DNA of 10,249 nucleotides from RGIG7949 sp045628845 (GTDB taxonomy: Bacteria > Bacillota > Clostridia > Oscillospirales > Oscillospiraceae), in contig JAZQQE010000007.1 of assembly GCA_045628845.1 (NCBI GenBank), positions 1 through 10,249 on the forward strand, read 5' to 3'. Below, one piece after another: positions 1 to 6,425 of the stretch. Every line of letters starts with the position of its first letter. Position 1 is the first letter of the stretch. The notes below the pieces were generated by a model that worked only from the letters and a program-made list of their open reading frames with translations, ran no database searches and was not told the DNA's origin. Made by a program: the position numbers and the translations under genes.

Positions 1-2
1 CT

Positions 3-57
3 CCCGCAGACGCCGGGGGTATGAAAAAAAGGAGGAAGTAGGGGCGGCGTCTGCGGG
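3..57 (-). terminator. Possible terminator hairpin downstream of btuD
   Basis: A perfect 12-bp inverted repeat (arms 3-14 and 46-57, CCCGCAGACGCC and its complement) encloses a loop of about 31 nt. It starts just past the btuD stop codon, where a terminator is expected. On the minus strand the loop holds a run of seven T, but the sequence after the second arm is cut off by the window edge, so a T-tract after the stem cannot be confirmed. The loop is long for a classical terminator. Confidence 0.4.
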
Positions 58-65
58 GGGCGGGG

Positions 66-812
66 TCAATCCTGCCACTGGGAGGGCATGGTGTGCATCC
101 ATTCGTACACGTCCATGCCGTAGACGGCGCTGAGCCGCTCGCGCGTGAGTACCTCGCGCGCCGCGCCGAAGGCGACCGTGCGGCCCCTGTCCATGAGCAG
201 GGCGCTCGTGCCGTATGCGCGGGCGAGCGAGAGGTCGTGCACGACGCTCACGACGCTGCGCCCGGTTTCCTCTATCCAGCTTTGGATGAGGGCGAATATC
301 TGCTTCTGATATACGAGGTCGAGATGGTTGGTCGGCTCGTCGAGTATGAGTATCTCCGGGTCCTGCGCGAAGAGCTGCGCGAGGAAGGTGCGCTGCACCT
401 CGCCGCCGGACAGCGTCAGCACCGACTGATGGCGCTGTGCCGCCATGCCCGTCATTTCAAGAGCGCGCGTCACCGCGTCGTCGTCGCCTCCGCGCTCGGC
501 GCGGCCGCGCGAGTAGCGCCCGAGCGACACGACCTCCTCGACGGAGAAGGAATAGCCGACGCTGTGCGTCTGCGAGAGGACGCCGAGCAGCCGCGCGAGG
601 CGCGCCGGCTTTATCTTCGCTATGTCCTCGCCGCCGACCGTGACCGTACCCGTGTACGGCACGCCGCGCGACATCGCGCCCACGAGGGTGCTCTTCCCCG
701 CGCCGTTGGGGCCGACTATCATCAGCCACTCGCGCGCACCGAGCGTGAAGCTCACGCCGTCGACTATGTTCAGGCTGCCGTAGCTCACGCAGACATTCTT
801 TGCTTCAAGCAT
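66..812 (-). CDS. btuD: Corrinoid (B12) ABC transporter ATP-binding protein
   Basis: A 248-residue ATPase of the FecE/BtuD type that would power uptake of corrinoids through the BtuC permease at the inner face of the membrane. All ABC motifs are visible: Walker A GPNGAGKST (34-42), Q-loop Gln81, signature LSGGE (134-138), Walker B ILILDEP (154-160) with catalytic Glu159, and switch His192. The length is normal for the family. The start is the ATG at 812, two bases after the btuC stop codon. The open frame runs far upstream of this ATG only because it is a shadow inside btuC. It is the last gene of a three-gene minus-strand operon under a cobalamin riboswitch. The ATPase alone could equally serve iron-siderophore or haem uptake; the B12 assignment comes from the riboswitch. 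Confidence 0.9.
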   Translation of the reverse strand: MLEAKNVCVSYGSLNIVDGVSFTLGAREWLMIVGPNGAGKSTLVGAMSRGVPYTGTVTVGGEDIAKIKPARLARLLGVLSQTHSVGYSFSVEEVVSLGRYSRGRAERGGDDDAVTRALEMTGMAAQRHQSVLTLSGGEVQRTFLAQLFAQDPEILILDEPTNHLDLVYQKQIFALIQSWIEETGRSVVSVVHDLSLARAYGTSALLMDRGRTVAFGAAREVLTRERLSAVYGMDVYEWMHTMPSQWQD

Positions 813-814
813 CG

Positions 815-1846
815 CTACGCCGCCTTTCTCGATCTGTAAAAGATGTAAACGAACGCTATCGAGCCGATGAAGGACGTCACCACGCCTATGGGCAGCTCGA
901 GGGGATTGAGTATCGTGCGCGCGAGAAGGTCGGCAAGCATCAGGAACACCGCTCCGACGAACATCGAGGCGGGCAGCAGCTTCCTGTGGTTGGGCCCGGT
1001 CAGCATCCTCGTCATGTGCGGGATGACGAGTCCGACGAAGCCTATCGTGCCGCCGACGGATACCGTGACGCCGATGAGTCCCGCGGAGCATATGAGCACC
1101 GCGAGCTTGACGCCGCGTACGTTCACGCCTATGCTGCGCGCGTTGTCCTCGCCGACGGCGAAGGCGTTGAGCTCCCGCGCGAGGCACAGGAGCACCGTCC
1201 CGAATACGGCGAGCGAGACGAGCAGCGTGAGCGCGTTCAAGTACGACGCGCCGGAAAACGAGCCCATCGTCCAGAACATGATGGACTTGACCTTCGTCGA
1301 GGCGAAGGTGACGATGAGGCTCATTATGCTGCTCACGAACATGGAGAAGATGACGCCGATGAGGATTATCGTATTCGTCGAGAGAGAATAGTCCATCCTG
1401 TACGCCAGCGCCAGTATCAGCACGAGCGAGCCGAACGCGAAGAGCATCGCCATGCCCGCCGTGCCGAAAAACGAGGGGAGAAAGCTGCCGAACGCTATCG
1501 CTATCACCGCGCCGAGGGACGCGCCCGCGGAGACGCCGAGCGTCGAGCCGTCGGCGAGCGGGTTTTTCAGCAGTCCCTGCATGGCCGCGCCCGCAAGGGA
1601 GAGCGCGGCTCCGCCGAGCCCTACGCAGAGCACGCGGGGCAGGCGGGACAGTACCGTCACCGAGTACGCCGCACCCTCGGGCGCGGGCGTGCCGAACACG
1701 GCGCTCGCGATGGACGCCGCGACGTCGCGCAGGGGAACGGAAAAGCTCCCGAGGCACGTGCACAGCGCGATCACGACGACCGTGATGACGGCGAACAGTA
1801 TATATTCGAGCGCGTTGAAGCTCTGTCTGTCGGCAAGTTTCTTCAT
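815..1846 (-). CDS. btuC: Corrinoid (B12) ABC transporter permease, FecCD/BtuC family
   Basis: A 343-residue polytopic membrane protein of the FecCD family. Hydrophobic segments lie throughout, from about residue 15 to about 335, with a short positively charged C-terminus (RSRKAA). Family hallmarks are RLPR (68-71), GAAMQGLLKNPLADGSTLG (86-104), the GEDNARSIGV cytoplasmic stretch (232-241) that contacts the ATPase in this family, GTIGFVGLVIPHMTR (266-280), and ELPIGVVTSF near the end. BtuC proteins work as dimers with two ATPases. The start ATG (1846-1844) overlaps the btuF TAA stop by one base (TAATG), which implies translational coupling; btuD begins two bases after its stop. Substrate specificity cannot be read from the permease itself; B12 is inferred from the riboswitch. 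Confidence 0.9.
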   Translation of the reverse strand: MKKLADRQSFNALEYILFAVITVVVIALCTCLGSFSVPLRDVAASIASAVFGTPAPEGAAYSVTVLSRLPRVLCVGLGGAALSLAGAAMQGLLKNPLADGSTLGVSAGASLGAVIAIAFGSFLPSFFGTAGMAMLFAFGSLVLILALAYRMDYSLSTNTIILIGVIFSMFVSSIMSLIVTFASTKVKSIMFWTMGSFSGASYLNALTLLVSLAVFGTVLLCLARELNAFAVGEDNARSIGVNVRGVKLAVLICSAGLIGVTVSVGGTIGFVGLVIPHMTRMLTGPNHRKLLPASMFVGAVFLMLADLLARTILNPLELPIGVVTSFIGSIAFVYIFYRSRKAA

Positions 1847-2832
1847 TATTCTCCGTATATGAATCCGTAGAGCATTTCAGCCGCCTCGACCAGGCGCGGG
1901 CCAGGGCGCGAGAGCTGATCGGAATCTGCGTTGAAAACGTCGCCGTTCCTGACGGCCTTGAGGTCCTGCCAGCCGGGACGTCCCATTATCTCCTCGACGG
2001 GGGAGACGCCCGTCCCGTAGTCCATGGCTATGGTGACGATATAGTCGGGGTCGCGGCCTATGACCTGCTCCTCGCTGATCTCGGCCCAGTCGTTGACGTC
2101 GGCAAAGGCGTTGGTGAGGCCGAGCACGGAGCACATCTCATCCATGAAGGTGCCGGCGCCCGCGGTCCACAGTCCCCATTCGAGCGGGGAGACCTCGAAG
2201 TACACGGTCTTCGTACCGTCGCCGGCCGCCTTTTCGGCGATGGCGGCGAAGGAGGCCTTCATATCCGCGACGAGGGCCTCGGCCTCGGCAGTTTTGCCTA
2301 TGCACTCGCCGATGAGGCCGATGGAGCCGTACACGGCGTCGAAGTCACACTCGAAGCCGTTGGTCACGAGGCAGGGGATGCCGGAGGCCTCGAGCGTCGC
2401 GATCTGCTCTTGGCTCTGGTTCATCGAGGTCATGATGACGAGGTCGGGCTGAAGGCCTATTATCTGCTCGACGTTCGTCTCGAGGCCGCTCGAGACCTCG
2501 GTCTTGTCGAGTATCTCGGCAGGGAAGTCGCAGTAGCTCCCGCGGCCGATGATGCGGTCGCCCTCGCCGAGGGCGCAGACTATCTCACATTCGGCGGCGG
2601 TCAGTATCACGATGCGCTCGGCGGGCGCGGTGAGCTTCACCTCGTGGCCGAGAGCGTCCGTGACGGTGATGCCCGTATCCGCGGGCGCGTCGGGTGCGTC
2701 GGGGACTTCGGGCGTCTGCCCGGTGGGAGCAGAGGGCTCCGCGGAGGGCGCGGGGGCGGGTTTCGGGGCGCACGCCGTCATCAGTGCGAGGATGAAGACG
2801 AGCGCGAGGGCGATGGACAGGGTCTTTTTCAT
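1846..2832 (-). CDS. btuF: Corrinoid (B12) ABC transporter substrate-binding lipoprotein
   Basis: A 328-residue periplasmic-binding-protein-fold lipoprotein (FecB/BtuF class III) that captures substrate outside the membrane and delivers it to BtuC. The N-terminus MKKTLSIALALVFILALMTAC is a lipoprotein signal with the lipidated Cys at 21. An Ala/Pro-rich spacer (about 23-52) then tethers two lobes. Recognisable family segments are ITVTDALGHEVKL (55-67), PAERIVIL (70-77), VEQIIGLQPDLVI (121-133), DPDYIVTI (261-268) and RPGWQDLKAVRNGDVF (285-300). The ATG at 2832 was chosen because an AAAGGA ribosome binding site lies about 8 bases upstream and the signal peptide starts there. A longer in-frame start at 2895 would put 21 unlikely residues before the signal. 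First gene of the operon, about 115 bases after the riboswitch terminator. Confidence 0.9.
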   Translation of the reverse strand: MKKTLSIALALVFILALMTACAPKPAPAPSAEPSAPTGQTPEVPDAPDAPADTGITVTDALGHEVKLTAPAERIVILTAAECEIVCALGEGDRIIGRGSYCDFPAEILDKTEVSSGLETNVEQIIGLQPDLVIMTSMNQSQEQIATLEASGIPCLVTNGFECDFDAVYGSIGLIGECIGKTAEAEALVADMKASFAAIAEKAAGDGTKTVYFEVSPLEWGLWTAGAGTFMDEMCSVLGLTNAFADVNDWAEISEEQVIGRDPDYIVTIAMDYGTGVSPVEEIMGRPGWQDLKAVRNGDVFNADSDQLSRPGPRLVEAAEMLYGFIYGE

Positions 2833-2946
2833 TTTGCAGCATCCTTTCTTGGGCTTGCTTGAAAAACGGCAGTATGACGGAAAAAGAACCATCATTTGGA
2901 TATGTTGTCCGTTTTTTTATCATGCCCCTTCATGCCGCCGAGGGGT

Positions 2947-2975
2947 AAAAAAAGAGTCCGGCACACAGGCCGGAC
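2947..2975 (-). terminator. Riboswitch-controlled intrinsic terminator (attenuator) before btuF
   Basis: On the minus strand, GTCCGGC (2975-2969) and GCCGGAC (2962-2956) form a 7-bp GC-rich stem with a 6-nt loop. After two unpaired bases (2955-2954) comes a run of seven T (2953-2947). It sits between the cobalamin aptamer and the btuF start, as expected for transcriptional attenuation when B12 is bound. Confidence 0.88.
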
Positions 2976-3012
2976 AGACAAGCCGCACACTCAACCCCAG
3001 GAGCGGTTTCTT

Positions 3013-3197
3013 TCCGGCACACGTCAGGTCTCCCGACTTGGCTTCATCCTACCGGGGCGTCTTCCCATCCTGCTGAGGATAGTGACAATTACCCTTTCGT
3101 CAGCTTCACGGTTACTGGGATAGTGCGGAAATCTCATCCGCTTCCCTTCGGCGGCAAGCCGCCGGCGCTTTCGCGCGTCGTGTACCCTGTTGCCGTC
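3013..3197 (-). promoter_or_regulatory. Cobalamin riboswitch (aptamer) upstream of btuFCD
   Basis: The minus-strand RNA contains the conserved B12 box GCCAAGTCGGGAGACCTGAC (3042-3023), preceded by GGATGAA. Upstream is the conserved core beginning GGGAAGCGG (3146-3138), followed by AGCTGACGAAAGG and GATGGGAAGACG. A closing stem CGGCA (3195-3191) with TGCCG (3019-3015) can be drawn at its ends. This is the standard cobalamin aptamer layout, as in btuB leaders. It precedes an intrinsic terminator and a B12-type ABC transporter, so B12 should switch the operon off. The exact ends are estimates. Confidence 0.92.
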
Positions 3198-3226
3198 AAT
3201 ATATCACACCGCCGCGCGATTTGCAA
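3198..3226 (-). promoter_or_regulatory. Sigma-A-type promoter of the btuFCD riboswitch transcript
   Basis: On the minus strand, TTGCAA (3226-3221) and TATATT (3203-3198) are separated by exactly 17 bases, close to the TTGACA/TATAAT consensus. The predicted start near 3194-3190 is right at the 5' end of the aptamer. This is tight for the outer stem, so the true start may be a few bases earlier than the average spacing suggests. Confidence 0.75.
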
Positions 3227-3286
3227 CTGTTTTCGCGCGCGGGACGGAGAACGGCCTTTTTCGCGCCCGCGCGGGCAAGATTGCGG

Positions 3287-3315
3287 TTGCCAAGCGGCGC
3301 GAGGGACTGTATAAT
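3287..3315 (+). promoter_or_regulatory. Sigma-A-type promoter of the flavoenzyme operon
   Basis: TTGCCA (3287-3292), a 17-base spacer and a perfect TATAAT (3310-3315) lie 60 bases before the first flavoenzyme gene. Just upstream is a perfect 12-bp GC palindrome, GCCCGCGCGGGC (3265-3276), which might bind a regulator or simply be GC-rich filler. The leader after the promoter holds a small hairpin (CAGGC 3335-3339, GCCTG 3344-3348). Confidence 0.8.
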
Positions 3316-3374
3316 CAAAATAGTGTAAACTGTGCAGGCATGCGCCTGACTCCAATATAAAAAGGAGATTCAAC

Positions 3375-4940
3375 ATGGAACAGAAGCCCTATTCCCGTCT
3401 GTCCCCGAAGCGCGGGTGGTCGTGGGAAACGCCGCCCGAGCCGATAGCCGAAGAACTCATCACCGAGACCGTTGAGACCGACGTCGTCGTCATCGGCGGC
3501 GGCATAAGCGGCCTCGCCGCGAGCACCCGCCTCCTCCAGAAGGGCCTCTCCGTCATCCTTCTCGACAAGTGCGCCGCCGCGGGCGGCCACGGCTGGCAGG
3601 TCGCGGCCCTCGATTCCGACCTCATGCGCGAGCGCGGCAAGCACATCGACAAGTATGAATTCGTCCGCAACTGGCTCGAGGTCAGCGGCAACCAGCCCAA
3701 CGAGGACATGCTCTGGCTCTTCGTCAACAACAGCCCGAAGGTCATCGCGTGGCTCCGCAGCCTCTTCGGCGAGGACGTCAAGAACGAGATATACTCCGGC
3801 GCGTACAAGGGCCCCGTCTTCAACGAATATCAGGGCACTCACCACTTCATCAAGCGCCCCGAGTCGCAGTACAAGGGCAAGGGCGGCGGACCGCTCCTCA
3901 TCGAGGTCTTCGAGCGCAATATTCGCGACATGGGCGGCACGATCTCCCGCAATACGTTCGTCCACTACCTCGAAAAGGACGAGTCCGGCCGCGTCACGGG
4001 CTGCATAGCCTCCCCGAAGGAGGGCGGCGGCTACACCCGCTACATCGGAAAGCGCGCGGTCGTCCTCGCTACGGGCGACATCGGCGGAAACAAGGAGATG
4101 CTCAAGGCCTTCTGCCCGGTCGCTCTCTGCCCCGCCATCGAGGTCTTCTTCCCCGCGACCTCCAACGCCGGCGACGGACACAAGATGGCCTACTGGGCCG
4201 GCGCCGCGTTCGACGACGCGCCGTGGGCCCCCGTCATGCACAACCACCCCTACGGCCGCTTCGACGCCTTCTATCTGCACGTCAACAGCCGCGGCAGGCG
4301 CTTCATGAACGAGGATACGTGGATGCAGGCAAAGAGCGTCCGCATCATGATGCAGCCCGACCCGACCTGGGCCTTCGCCGTCTTCGACGACAAGTGGCTC
4401 GACGAGTTCGGCGAGAGGTTCCCCATAATAGGCGGTCAGGGCACGATGCCCCTCAACATGGCCGTCGACGACGTGGAGTGGGATCCCAAGTGCGGCCTCG
4501 AGGAGACCGTGCAGGGCTACATCAATGTCGGCCACGCCTTCAAGGCGGACACGCTCGAGGAGCTCGCGAAGCTCATGGACGTCCCGTACGACACCTTCAA
4601 GGCGACCGTCGACCGCTACAACGAGCTCTGTGAGCTCGGCGACGACCCCGACTACGGCAAGCGCCCCGAGCTCCTTACGACCATCGTCAAGCCCCCGTTC
4701 TACGCCGTCAAGATGGGCGCCTCCATCCTCGACGTCATGGGCGGCTGCCTTACCAACACCGACCAGAACGTCCTTGACGCCGAGTACAGGCCCATCCCCG
4801 GCCTCTATGCCATCGGCAATATCTGCGGGGGCATGTACGGCGTCGACTACCCGCTCCTGCTCAACGGCAACAGCTACGGACGCGCCTTCTCCTACGCGCT
4901 CAACCTCGGCAGGGTCCTCAGCGGGACCCCGGACGAATAA
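3375..4940 (+). CDS. FAD-dependent oxidoreductase (FAD_binding_2 superfamily), paralog 1
   Basis: A 521-residue cytosolic flavoprotein of the superfamily holding fumarate reductase FrdA, urocanate reductase and 3-ketosteroid dehydrogenases. The Rossmann motif VVVIGGGISGLAAS (37-50) has GxGxxG at 41-46. It is followed by Asp64-Lys and GGHG (70-73) in the FAD phosphate region, ATGDIGGNKEML (232-243), RGRRFMNED (306-314), and the C-terminal FAD segment PIPGLYAIGNICGG (473-486). No signal peptide, haem-binding CxxCH or FMN-attachment domain is present, so it is not an exported fumarate reductase. The catalytic arginine of fumarate reductases (the TRD motif after the NE pair) is absent: NEDTWM (312-317) has Met there. 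A Tyr-Pro at 492-493 resembles ketosteroid dehydrogenases. Start ATG follows AAAGGAG (3361-3367). First gene of a three-flavoenzyme operon; reaction unknown, probably reduction or dehydrogenation of a C=C next to a carbonyl. Confidence 0.88.
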   Translation: MEQKPYSRLSPKRGWSWETPPEPIAEELITETVETDVVVIGGGISGLAASTRLLQKGLSVILLDKCAAAGGHGWQVAALDSDLMRERGKHIDKYEFVRNWLEVSGNQPNEDMLWLFVNNSPKVIAWLRSLFGEDVKNEIYSGAYKGPVFNEYQGTHHFIKRPESQYKGKGGGPLLIEVFERNIRDMGGTISRNTFVHYLEKDESGRVTGCIASPKEGGGYTRYIGKRAVVLATGDIGGNKEMLKAFCPVALCPAIEVFFPATSNAGDGHKMAYWAGAAFDDAPWAPVMHNHPYGRFDAFYLHVNSRGRRFMNEDTWMQAKSVRIMMQPDPTWAFAVFDDKWLDEFGERFPIIGGQGTMPLNMAVDDVEWDPKCGLEETVQGYINVGHAFKADTLEELAKLMDVPYDTFKATVDRYNELCELGDDPDYGKRPELLTTIVKPPFYAVKMGASILDVMGGCLTNTDQNVLDAEYRPIPGLYAIGNICGGMYGVDYPLLLNGNSYGRAFSYALNLGRVLSGTPDE

Positions 4941-4952
4941 GGAGGTACGACA

Positions 4953-6419
4953 ATGATATTCTCTTACAGTAACCGTTCCGACTCCCGCGGATGCTCGTGG
5001 GAGGCCGTCCCCGCGGCGCACCTCGGCGCTCTCGAGACGGTGTCCGCCGACGTCGCCGTCATCGGCGCGGGCGTTTCCGGCCTCGCCGCCGCCGTCCGCT
5101 GCGCGCAGCTCGGGCTGAGCGTCATCGTCGCGGAAAAACGCATGGAAGCCGTCCCTCACGGGAAGTACATAGGCGTCGTCCCCGCGGACGCGGATAAAAA
5201 GATATTCGCCAAGGAGTGGCTCAAATCCTGCGGCAGCCGCGTCAACGAGGACCTGCTCTGGCTCTACATGAGAAATTCTCCCGCCGTCATCGACTGGCTC
5301 AATTCCCTCGCCCCCGGCGAGGCCGAGGCCGTCAAGTGCGAGAGCATCTATAAAAATCCCGGCATGTCCGGCTACGACGGAGACTACGTGCTGCGCCGCA
5401 CGGGCACGAAGTTCAGGTGCTCCGACGGCGGGCTCCTGCTCGAAGTCCTCGAGGACGCGCTCGTCCGTCTCGGCGGAAGGATCCTCCGCTGCGTGACCGC
5501 CGAGCAGCTTGAAAAGAACGCCGGGGGCCGCGTCGTCTCCTTCGTCGGACGCGGAGGCGACGGCGTGCTCCGCCGCTACGAGGGCAAAAAGGCCGTCGTG
5601 CTCGCCGCGGGCGACTGCGGAGGCGACGAGGAGATGCTCGCCGCACTCAGCCCCGTCTCCCTCAGGGCGGGCCGCAACCGCTCCCTCAACACCGGCGACG
5701 GTCAGAAGATGGCCTTCTGGGCGGGCGCGGAGCTCGACGGGCTCTACTGGGCCCCGAACTTCGACTGCAGCGCCTACGGCCCCTACACCTTCTTCTTCAC
5801 CGCCGTCAACCGCGAGGGCCGCCGCTTCATGAACGAGGACACCTCCGTCACCGCGAAGGCGCGCCACTGCATGAATCAGCACGAGGGCAGCTTCGCCTTC
5901 ACGATAGCGGACGACAAGTGGTTCGATGAGCTCAAGGCCGGCCTCGAATATGTCGGCGGCCCGACCGTCGCGCCCTGCTCCCGAAAGTCCCGCGCGGACG
6001 TCGAGGCCGAGTGCGGAGAATACCTCTATAAGGCCGACACGCTCGCCGAGCTCGCCAAAAAGCTCGGCATCTGCCCCGAGGCTCTCGAAAAGACCGCCGC
6101 GCGCGTCAACGAGCTCGCCTCGAAGGGAGAGGACACGGACTACGGCAAGCGCCCCGAGCTCCTCACCACGATAGAAAAGGCCCCGTTCTACGCCTTCAAG
6201 TGGGGCCCCGCGCTGCGCGGAACGTTCGGCGGCGCCGTCGTCGACACCGGCATGCGCGTCAACGACCCGGACGACGAGATAATTCCCGGCCTCTACGCGG
6301 TCGGCTGCTGCGCGGGCGGCCTCTATGGAGTCGGCTACCCGGCGCTCCTCGCCGGAAGCGGCTTCGGCAGCGCCATCACCTTCGCTCTCGCCGCCGCCGA
6401 GACGATAGCAAAGGAGTAA
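4953..6419 (+). CDS. FAD-dependent oxidoreductase (FAD_binding_2 superfamily), divergent paralog 2
   Basis: A 488-residue flavoprotein clearly homologous to its upstream neighbour. Both begin with an RG(W/C)SWE element (12-17 here), then the Rossmann motif DVAVIGAGVSGLAAAV (33-48). They share AAGDCGGDEEML (218-229), GRRFMNED (289-296), DYGKRPELLTTI (396-407), PFYA and IPGLYAVGCCAGGLYG (444-459). It is shorter and has lost the GG-containing loop after the first beta-alpha-beta unit: EKRMEAVPHGKYIGVV (61-76) replaces it, so FAD binding may be altered. The fumarate-reductase arginine position is Val299; a Tyr-Pro is kept at 462-463. ATG 4953 follows a near-ideal AAGGAGG (4939-4945) that overlaps the stop codon of paralog 1, so the two are co-translated. 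It may form a heteromeric complex with paralog 1 or act on a related substrate; which is unknown. Confidence 0.86.
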   Translation: MIFSYSNRSDSRGCSWEAVPAAHLGALETVSADVAVIGAGVSGLAAAVRCAQLGLSVIVAEKRMEAVPHGKYIGVVPADADKKIFAKEWLKSCGSRVNEDLLWLYMRNSPAVIDWLNSLAPGEAEAVKCESIYKNPGMSGYDGDYVLRRTGTKFRCSDGGLLLEVLEDALVRLGGRILRCVTAEQLEKNAGGRVVSFVGRGGDGVLRRYEGKKAVVLAAGDCGGDEEMLAALSPVSLRAGRNRSLNTGDGQKMAFWAGAELDGLYWAPNFDCSAYGPYTFFFTAVNREGRRFMNEDTSVTAKARHCMNQHEGSFAFTIADDKWFDELKAGLEYVGGPTVAPCSRKSRADVEAECGEYLYKADTLAELAKKLGICPEALEKTAARVNELASKGEDTDYGKRPELLTTIEKAPFYAFKWGPALRGTFGGAVVDTGMRVNDPDDEIIPGLYAVGCCAGGLYGVGYPALLAGSGFGSAITFALAAAETIAKE

Positions 6420-6425
6420 AGAGAG

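Noticed and set aside
813..1763. N-terminal extension of the btuD frame to 565 codons (possible fusion)
   Set aside because: The extra part is the out-of-frame shadow of btuC and is Arg/His-rich with no domain. The ATG at 812 begins the normal ABC ATPase.
93..1870. Plus-strand open frames across btuD and btuC (248 and 356 codons)
   Set aside because: They are antisense shadows of motif-rich minus-strand genes, with Arg/Glu/His-rich composition and no ribosome binding sites.
66..2832. Assignment as an iron-siderophore (Fec/Fep) transporter
   Set aside because: Sequence families overlap, but the cobalamin riboswitch in the leader favours corrinoids. No iron-type regulatory site was noticed.
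2833..2895. Upstream start for btuF at 2895
   Set aside because: It would place 21 residues with Cys and charged residues ahead of a textbook lipoprotein signal peptide. AAAGGA at proper spacing supports the start at 2832.
3375..6419. Classical fumarate or urocanate reductase
   Set aside because: The catalytic and carboxylate-binding residues are missing, as are signal peptide, haem domain and FMN-attachment domain.
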